Shown here in pieces: positions 58,051 through 64,000 of a DNA stretch of 64,000 nucleotides (position 1 is its first letter; each line of letters starts with the position of its first letter). The stretch spans positions 372,001-436,000 of the forward strand of contig NZ_AUHO01000010.1 of assembly GCF_000423225.1 (NCBI RefSeq), read 5' to 3'. The position numbers and the translations under genes are program-made. Source of the DNA: Kaistia adipata DSM 17808 (GTDB taxonomy: Bacteria; Pseudomonadota; Alphaproteobacteria; Rhizobiales; Kaistiaceae). Below the pieces are notes generated by a model, which was not told the DNA's origin, did no database searches, and worked only from the letters and a program-made list of their open reading frames with translations.

Positions 58051-60774
58051 ATGACAGACTATATCATGCCGAGCCGTCGCGATCAGCAAAGAGCCCTCTG
58101 GCTCAGCACTATCGCCTTCACGCTATGCTTCGCGGTTTGGACAATCTTCTCCATCATCGGGTTGTCCATCAAGGGCGAGCTTGGTCTTTCCGAATTCGAA
58201 TATGGCGTTCTGATCGCCACGCCGGTGCTGACCGGCTCGATAATAAGGCTGATACTCGGAGTCTGGACGGAACGCTACGGCGGACGGCTGGTATTTTCGG
58301 CCCAGATGATCTTGACCGGTGCGGCGACCTTCGCGCTGACCTTTGCCGACAGCTACCTTACTTTCCTGCTCGCAGCGCTGGGCGTTGGCTTGGCGGGGGG
58401 CTCCTTCATCATCGGTGTCGCCTATGTCACCAAATGGTATCCGCAGGCGCGACAGGGCACCGCACTCGGCGTATTCGGCATGGGCAATATCGGCGCGGCG
58501 GTGACGACGTTCCTTGCCCCATTCGTGCTGATTGCCTGGGGCTGGCAAGGCGTAGCGGAGCTGTGGGCGACGGTCATCGCCGGTATGGGCGTCGTCTTCT
58601 ATCTACTGGCCAAGGACGATCCTGATTTTATCGCGCGGCGAGCCCAAGGCATCGCTGCGCCGAGCCTTGCTGAGCAGTTCGCGCCGCTGAAGAAGCTTCA
58701 GGTCTGGCGCTTCTCGCTCTATTACTTCTTCGTGTTCGGCGGGTTCGTCGCACTGGCGCTCTGGCTGCCGTATTATCTCGTACAGGTCTATGGCGTGGAT
58801 GTGCGCACGGCCGGTGTCGCCGCAGCCATCTTCAGCCTGGCCGCCAGTATCTTCCGCGCCTATGGTGGGGTGCTGTCCGACCGTTTCGGCGCCCGCGCTG
58901 TCATGTACTGGACGCTGGGTTTCTCGCTGCTGTTTCTGTTCATGCTGTCCTACCCGCCGACGGAGTATGTCATCCGCGGCAAGAACGGCCCGATCGCCTT
59001 TTCGACCGAGATGGGCCTGTGGCCGTTCGTGGCAACGCTGTTCGGACTGGGCTTCTTCATGAGCCTAGGCAAGGCGGCCGTCTTTCGACACATCCCGATT
59101 TATTACCCCAAGCATGTTGGCTCGGTCGGCGGCCTCGTCGGCATGATCGGTGGTCTGGGCGGCTTCGTCCTGCCCATCGTCTTCGGCGCGCTGCTCGACG
59201 TCACCGGCATCTGGACCTCGGCCTTCGTGCTGCTGCTGCTGATCGTCGCCGTATCGCTCGGCTGGATGCATCTTTCGATCCGGGCCATGGAACGGCAGGC
59301 GCAAGGCGCAGCCCTTGATCGGCTGCCGAATTTCCCGGAGTTGGCCGAGCTCCACGATCCCGAACGCACGGTCATGCCGCATGTGATCGAGGACTGGCGA
59401 CCGGAAGATCCGCAATTCTGGAATGACAAGGGAAAGCGTATCGCAAGGCGCAATCTGTGGATATCGATCCCAGCGCTGCTGTTGGCCTTCGCGGTCTGGA
59501 TGGTCTGGTCTGTCGTCGTTTCGCGGCTTCCGGCCATCGGCTTCGGCTTCACCCAGGACCAGCTGTTCTGGCTGGCGGCGTTGCCGGCGCTGTCGGGGGC
59601 TACGCTGCGCATCTTCTACAGCTTCATGGTGCCGATCTTCGGCGGAAGGCTGTGGACGACATTGTCCACCGCCTCGCTGCTGATTCCCGCCATGGGCATC
59701 GGTTATGCTGTGCAGAATCCGTCCACGCCCTATCTGATCTTTGCGGTGCTGGCGTTGCTGTGCGGGTTCGGCGGCGGCAACTTCGCTTCCTCCATGGCCA
59801 ATATCAGCTTCTTCTTCCCGCGGGCCGAGAAGGGCAACGCCATGGGGCTGAACGCGGGACTCGGCAATCTCGGCGTCTCCGTCATGCAGTTCCTGGTGCC
59901 GCTGGTCATCACCGCGGGCGTATTCGGCGCCGTTGGCGGCGCGCCGCAGCAATTGTCGCATGGCGGCCAGATCTGGATGCAGAATGCCGGCTTCGTCTGG
60001 GTGCCCTTCATCCTGGCCTCGACGGCGGCGGCCTGGCTGGGGATGAACGATCTGGCCGATGCGCGGGCGAGTTTCCGCGAACAGGCGGTGATCTTCACCC
60101 GCGCGCAGAACTGGGTGATGTGCCTGCTCTATGTCGGCACCTTCGGGTCCTTCATCGGCTATTCCGCCGGTTTCCCGCTCCTGTCCGGGCTGGCGTTTCC
60201 GCATGTGAACGCGCTGCAATTCGTGTTCCTCGGGCCGCTGATCGGCGCGCTCAGCCGCGCCGGCAGCGGCTGGCTCGCCGACCGGGTCGGCGGCGGCCGC
60301 GTCACCTTCTGGGTGTTCGTCGGCATGATCGCCTCGGTGCTGGTGGTGATCCGCGGGCTCGAAAGCGCATCCTTCGCCATGTTCTTCGCCGGCTTCATGG
60401 CGCTGTTCTTCTTCACCGGGATCGGCAATTCCTCGACCTTCCAGATGATCCCGGTCATCATGCGCAAGGAGATTGCGCGCCTCTATCCCGACGAGGGCGC
60501 GGTCGAGCAGCGGCGGCGCTCCGAGCGCGAGGCGGCCGCCATCGTCGCGTTTACCAGCGCCATCGGGGGCTATGGCGGCTTCTTCATCCCGAAAGCCTAC
60601 GGCACCTCGATAGGGCTGACGGGGACACCGTTGGCTGCGCTCTGGGCCTTCCTCGCCTTTTACGTCCTGTGCCTCGTCGTCACCTGGGCCGTCTACACCC
60701 GCCGCGGCGGCCTCCTGCACGATATTGAGCGCCGCCGCGCTATGCCAGCCGCCCTTCCAGCCGAGATAAATTGA
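58051..60774 (+). CDS. narK: Fused NarK1-NarK2 nitrate/nitrite transporter
   Basis: The 907-residue protein contains two major-facilitator halves of about 12 helices each, joined by a polar linker at about 415-460. The first half has LGVFGMGNIGAAVTTFLAPF. The second has GATLRIFYSFMVP and the nitrate signature GLNAGLGNLGVSVMQFLVPL. In fused NarK proteins such as that of Paracoccus, one half behaves as a nitrate/proton symporter and the other as a nitrate/nitrite antiporter. It lies 10 bp before narG and is probably cotranscribed. Confidence 0.93.
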   Translation: MTDYIMPSRRDQQRALWLSTIAFTLCFAVWTIFSIIGLSIKGELGLSEFEYGVLIATPVLTGSIIRLILGVWTERYGGRLVFSAQMILTGAATFALTFADSYLTFLLAALGVGLAGGSFIIGVAYVTKWYPQARQGTALGVFGMGNIGAAVTTFLAPFVLIAWGWQGVAELWATVIAGMGVVFYLLAKDDPDFIARRAQGIAAPSLAEQFAPLKKLQVWRFSLYYFFVFGGFVALALWLPYYLVQVYGVDVRTAGVAAAIFSLAASIFRAYGGVLSDRFGARAVMYWTLGFSLLFLFMLSYPPTEYVIRGKNGPIAFSTEMGLWPFVATLFGLGFFMSLGKAAVFRHIPIYYPKHVGSVGGLVGMIGGLGGFVLPIVFGALLDVTGIWTSAFVLLLLIVAVSLGWMHLSIRAMERQAQGAALDRLPNFPELAELHDPERTVMPHVIEDWRPEDPQFWNDKGKRIARRNLWISIPALLLAFAVWMVWSVVVSRLPAIGFGFTQDQLFWLAALPALSGATLRIFYSFMVPIFGGRLWTTLSTASLLIPAMGIGYAVQNPSTPYLIFAVLALLCGFGGGNFASSMANISFFFPRAEKGNAMGLNAGLGNLGVSVMQFLVPLVITAGVFGAVGGAPQQLSHGGQIWMQNAGFVWVPFILASTAAAWLGMNDLADARASFREQAVIFTRAQNWVMCLLYVGTFGSFIGYSAGFPLLSGLAFPHVNALQFVFLGPLIGALSRAGSGWLADRVGGGRVTFWVFVGMIASVLVVIRGLESASFAMFFAGFMALFFFTGIGNSSTFQMIPVIMRKEIARLYPDEGAVEQRRRSEREAAAIVAFTSAIGGYGGFFIPKAYGTSIGLTGTPLAALWAFLAFYVLCLVVTWAVYTRRGGLLHDIERRRAMPAALPAEIN

Positions 60775-60784
60775 GGAGACAGCC

Positions 60785-63700
60785 ATGAGCCAGTTGATGG
60801 ATCGATTGAACTTCCTGACCTCGCTGCGCAAGGATACCTTCGCCAACGGCCATGGCCAGACGACGATCGAGAACCGCGATTGGGAAGACGTCTATCGCCG
60901 GCGCTGGCAGCACGACAAGATCGTGCGCTCCACCCACGGCGTGAACTGCACCGGCTCCTGCTCATGGAAGATCTATGTCAAATCCGGCATCGTGACCTGG
61001 GAGACGCAGCAGACCGACTATCCGCGCACGCGGCCGGACATGCCCAACCACGAACCGCGCGGCTGCGCGCGCGGCGCCTCCTATAGCTGGTATCTCTACA
61101 GCGCCAACCGGGTGAAGACGCCGCTCGTGCGCGGCCGGCTGATGCGGCTGTGGCGCAAGATGCGCAGGACCATGAGCCCGATCGCGGCCTGGACCGCGAT
61201 CCAGGACGATCCGGTGGCGCGCGAAAGCTATACGCGCATTCGCGGCAAGGGCGGTTTCGTGCGGGCGAGCTGGGACGAGGCGGTCGAGATCGTCGCCGCC
61301 GCGAATGCCTATACGACGAAGAAATACGGCCCCGACCGGGTGTTCGGCTTCTCGCCGATCCCGGCCATGTCGATGGTGTCCTACGCGGCCGGCACCCGCT
61401 ATCTGTCGCTCTTGGGCGGCACCTGCATGTCGTTCTACGACTGGTATTGCGACCTGCCGCCCGCCAGCCCTCAGACCTGGGGCGAGCAGACCGACGTGCC
61501 GGAATCGGCCGACTGGTACAATGCCGGCTACCTGATCCTATGGGGCTCGAACGTGCCGCAGACGCGCACGCCGGACGCCCATTTCTACACCGAGGCGCGC
61601 TACAAGGGCACCAAGAGCGCCGTCGTCTGCCCGGACTATTCGGAAGCCGCCAAGTTCTCCGACATCTGGCTGAACGCCAAGCAGGGCACGGACGCCGCGC
61701 TCGGCATGGCCTTCGGTCACGTCATCCTGCGCGAGTTCCATCTCGACCGGCAGGTCGCCTATTTCGAGGATTACTGCCGCAAATATTCCGACATGCCGAT
61801 GCTGGTGCGCCTCGACCGCCAGGGCGGCCGGCTGGTTCCCGGCCGGCAGTTGCGGGCCGCCGATTTCGCCGGCGGGCTGGGCGAGACCAACAATCCTGAC
61901 TGGAAAACCGTCGGGATCGATGAAGTTTCCGGCAAGATCGTCGTTCCGAATGGCTCCATCGGCTTCCGCTGGGGCGAGACGGGGAAATGGAACCTCGAGC
62001 AGAAGGCCGGCAAGGACGACATCCGTCTCACGCTCAGCCTGATCGGCGAAGCGGATCACGACGAGGTCGCCGGCGTCGATTTCCCCTTCTTCGGCGGCGC
62101 GGCTAGCAACGGTTTCGAGGTCGACAGCCGCGGCGAGGTGCTGACCCGCAACGTGCCGGCGAAGCGCCTCAAGCTGGCCGACGGCGAGGAGGTGCTGGTC
62201 GCCACGGTCTTCGATCTCTTTTGCGCCAATTACAGCCTCGACCGGGGCCTCGGCGGCGCGCATGTCACGGCGGATTACGATGCCGACGTGCCGTTCACGC
62301 CGGCCTGGGCCGAGCGCATCACTGGCGTGCGCCGCGACAAGATCATCCAGGTGGCGCGCGAATTCGCCGCCAATGCCGAAAAGACCAATGGCCGCTCCAT
62401 GATTATCATCGGCGCCGGCATGAACCACTGGTTCAACATGGACATGAATTACCGCGCGGCCATCAACATGCTGGTGATGTGCGGCTGCGTCGGCCAGTCG
62501 GGCGGCGGCTGGTCGCATTATGTCGGCCAGGAGAAGCTGCGCCCGCAGACCGGTTGGACGGCGCTCGCCTTCGCGCTCGACTGGGCGCGCCCGCCGCGCC
62601 ACATGAACGCCACCTCGGCCTGGTACGCCCATACCGACCAGTGGCGCTACGAGACGGTCGGCGCGGCCGAAATCCTGTCGCCGACGGCCCCGGCCGGCGA
62701 TTGGCACAAGCTCAGCCTGATCGACTACAATATCCGCGCCGAGCGCATGGGCTGGCTGCCCTCGGCGCCGCAGTTGAAGACCAATCCGCTCGAGGTCGGC
62801 CGCGCGGCCAAGGCCGCCGGCGTCGAGGCGAAGGATTATGTCGCCGAGAGGCTGAAATCCGGCGCGTTGCAGATGTCCTGCGAGGACCCGGACGCGCCCG
62901 AGAACTGGCCGCGCAACCTGTTCGTCTGGCGCTCGAACCTGCTCGGCTCCTCCGGCAAGGGCCATGAATATTTCCTCAAGCACCTGCTCGGCACCGATCA
63001 CGGCGTGCAGGGCAAGGATCTGGGCGCCGAGGGCGGCGCGAAGCCGGTCGAAGCCGTCTGGCGCGACCAGGCGCCAGAAGGAAAGCTCGACCTCCTGGTG
63101 ACGATCGACTTCCGCATGTCGACCACCGCCGTCTATGCCGACATCGTGCTGCCGACGGCGAGCTGGTACGAGAAGGACGACATGAACACGTCCGACATGC
63201 ACCCGTTCATCCACCCCCTGCAGGCGGCGGTGGACCCGGCCTACGAGTCGAAGACCGACTGGGAAATCTTCAAGGCGATCGCGAAGAAATTCTCGGAAGT
63301 CGCGCCAGAGATCCTTGGGCTGGAGACGGATGTGGTGCAGTTGCCGCTGCAGCACGACAGTCCCGGCGAGCTGGCGCAAGGCCTGGTGCGCGACTGGAAA
63401 CAGGGCCAGTGCGACCTGATCCCCGGCCGCACGGCGCCGGCCTATATCGCGATCGAGCGCGATTATCCGAACATTTACAAGCGCTTCACTGCCATCGGGC
63501 CGCTGATGGAGAAGATCGGCAATGGCGGCAAGGGCATCGCCTGGGACACGAAGGAGGAGGTGCATCACCTCAAGGCGCTGAACGGCACCGTGACCGAGGA
63601 GGGCGCGACCAAGGGCATGGCAAGGCTCGACACGGCCATCGACGCCGCCGAGATGATCCTGATGCTCGCCCCCGAGACCAACGGCGAGGTGGCGGTGAAG

Positions 63701-64000
63701 GCGTGGGACGCGCTCAGCAAGGCGACCGGCCGCAGCCATCGCCATCTGGCCGAGGTCAAGGAGGACGAGAAGATCCGCTTCCGCGACATCGCCGCGCAGC
63801 CGAGGAAGATCATCTCCTCGCCGACATGGTCGGGCATCGAGAGCGAGGAGGTCTGCTACAATGCCGGCTGGACCAATGTGCACGAATTGATTCCGTGGCG
63901 CACCGTCACCGGCCGGCAGCAGCTCTATCAGGACCATGAATGGATGCGGGCCTTCGGCGAGGGCTTCGTCACCTGGCGGCCGCCCTTGGACCTGAAGACG
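60785..64000 (+). CDS. narG: Respiratory nitrate reductase alpha subunit, 5' part
   Basis: 1,072 residues are present and the frame is open at the window edge; intact NarG has about 1,250. The FS0 iron-sulfur motif is complete: His51, Cys55, Cys59 and Cys94 (HGVNCTGSC, PRGCARG). The molybdenum-ligand region is MSFYDWYCDLPPASPQTWGE (Asp219/Asp223 area). NarG reduces nitrate with bis-MGD on the cytoplasmic side of the membrane, taking electrons from NarH and NarI, which should follow. The start at 60785 has a GAGGAGAC ribosome-binding site. Confidence 0.95.
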   Translation, partial: MSQLMDRLNFLTSLRKDTFANGHGQTTIENRDWEDVYRRRWQHDKIVRSTHGVNCTGSCSWKIYVKSGIVTWETQQTDYPRTRPDMPNHEPRGCARGASYSWYLYSANRVKTPLVRGRLMRLWRKMRRTMSPIAAWTAIQDDPVARESYTRIRGKGGFVRASWDEAVEIVAAANAYTTKKYGPDRVFGFSPIPAMSMVSYAAGTRYLSLLGGTCMSFYDWYCDLPPASPQTWGEQTDVPESADWYNAGYLILWGSNVPQTRTPDAHFYTEARYKGTKSAVVCPDYSEAAKFSDIWLNAKQGTDAALGMAFGHVILREFHLDRQVAYFEDYCRKYSDMPMLVRLDRQGGRLVPGRQLRAADFAGGLGETNNPDWKTVGIDEVSGKIVVPNGSIGFRWGETGKWNLEQKAGKDDIRLTLSLIGEADHDEVAGVDFPFFGGAASNGFEVDSRGEVLTRNVPAKRLKLADGEEVLVATVFDLFCANYSLDRGLGGAHVTADYDADVPFTPAWAERITGVRRDKIIQVAREFAANAEKTNGRSMIIIGAGMNHWFNMDMNYRAAINMLVMCGCVGQSGGGWSHYVGQEKLRPQTGWTALAFALDWARPPRHMNATSAWYAHTDQWRYETVGAAEILSPTAPAGDWHKLSLIDYNIRAERMGWLPSAPQLKTNPLEVGRAAKAAGVEAKDYVAERLKSGALQMSCEDPDAPENWPRNLFVWRSNLLGSSGKGHEYFLKHLLGTDHGVQGKDLGAEGGAKPVEAVWRDQAPEGKLDLLVTIDFRMSTTAVYADIVLPTASWYEKDDMNTSDMHPFIHPLQAAVDPAYESKTDWEIFKAIAKKFSEVAPEILGLETDVVQLPLQHDSPGELAQGLVRDWKQGQCDLIPGRTAPAYIAIERDYPNIYKRFTAIGPLMEKIGNGGKGIAWDTKEEVHHLKALNGTVTEEGATKGMARLDTAIDAAEMILMLAPETNGEVAVKAWDALSKATGRSHRHLAEVKEDEKIRFRDIAAQPRKIISSPTWSGIESEEVCYNAGWTNVHELIPWRTVTGRQQLYQDHEWMRAFGEGFVTWRPPLDLKT

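Noticed and set aside
59065-60846. A 593-codon open frame antisense to narK
   Set aside because: Low-complexity Asp/Glu/Gln/His-rich translation typical of the reverse strand of a membrane-protein gene; no ribosome-binding site.
61538-63937. A 799-codon open frame antisense to narG
   Set aside because: It mirrors the codon pattern of high-GC narG, has no family features, and narG in the other strand is unmistakable.
1-64000. CRISPR arrays, rRNA genes, prophage structural genes
   Set aside because: No regularly spaced repeats, rRNA signature or phage morphogenesis genes were seen.

Overview
The window is high-GC DNA from an alphaproteobacterium, most likely Hyphomicrobiales (Rhizobiales). 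The evidence is the chromosomal gene style at the left end, a dispersed palindromic repeat at 1575-1624 that is common in that order, the class of conjugative element, and FNR-controlled denitrification genes. The organism cannot be named from this sequence.

Layout. (1) 1-3 kb is chromosomal backbone: gluQ-type synthetase (partial), an esterase, an HNH nuclease, a TrmH/SpoU methyltransferase and DsbB. (2) At 3.16 kb a tRNA-Leu(CAA) gene is cut in its anticodon loop, and an intact tRNA-Leu with the same anticodon follows 157 bp later. This looks like an island boundary. Rearranged remnants of a phage-defence locus follow (helicase, Eco57I-class methylase and HNH nuclease, all broken). (3) 5.2-6.4 kb holds a patatin-like lipoprotein that abuts a truncated fabI. 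(4) 6.4-14.7 kb holds a polyhydroxybutyrate and acetyl-phosphate cassette (phaC, phasin, phaB, MaoC-Pta fusion, ackA, broken fabI) with a TetR regulator, a decayed TetR copy and two unknown small genes. (5) 14.7-22 kb is a five-gene efflux operon (outer-membrane factor, two ABC-2 permeases, double ATPase, membrane fusion protein) headed by a third TetR of the same family. Four copies of one operator motif (AGTAA-N4-TTACT) tie regions 4 and 5 together. (6) 22-54.4 kb is the backbone of an integrative and conjugative element (ICE): LysR, DUF2274, the trb mating-pore operon, a ribbon-helix-helix protein, TraG, relaxase, lytic transglycosylase, DUF736, TraF peptidase, DUF2840, ParG-like and ParA proteins, RepA split by an IS110-family element, an AlpA/RdfS-like protein, FseA, QseM, QseC, SSB, DUF2493, Toprim and a strawberry-notch helicase-methylase. 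(7) 54.5-57 kb is mixed: a cupin/TetR pair between 29-bp direct repeats, a PepSY protein and a serine-recombinase remnant. (8) 57-64 kb is a nitrate-respiration locus: a Crp/Fnr regulator broken by an in-frame TAG, a fused double narK, and narG running off the window.

How it works together. The trb, TraG and relaxase genes form the mating channel, coupling protein and DNA-processing apparatus. Transfer is probably gated by the QseC/QseM/FseA circuit known from Mesorhizobium ICEMlSymR7A. In that circuit FseA is made only by +1 ribosomal frameshifting at UUU-C, and exactly that site is present here. Carbon-storage, efflux and respiratory genes are the likely cargo or neighbours. No integrase gene is visible, so the element's outer limits are inferred.
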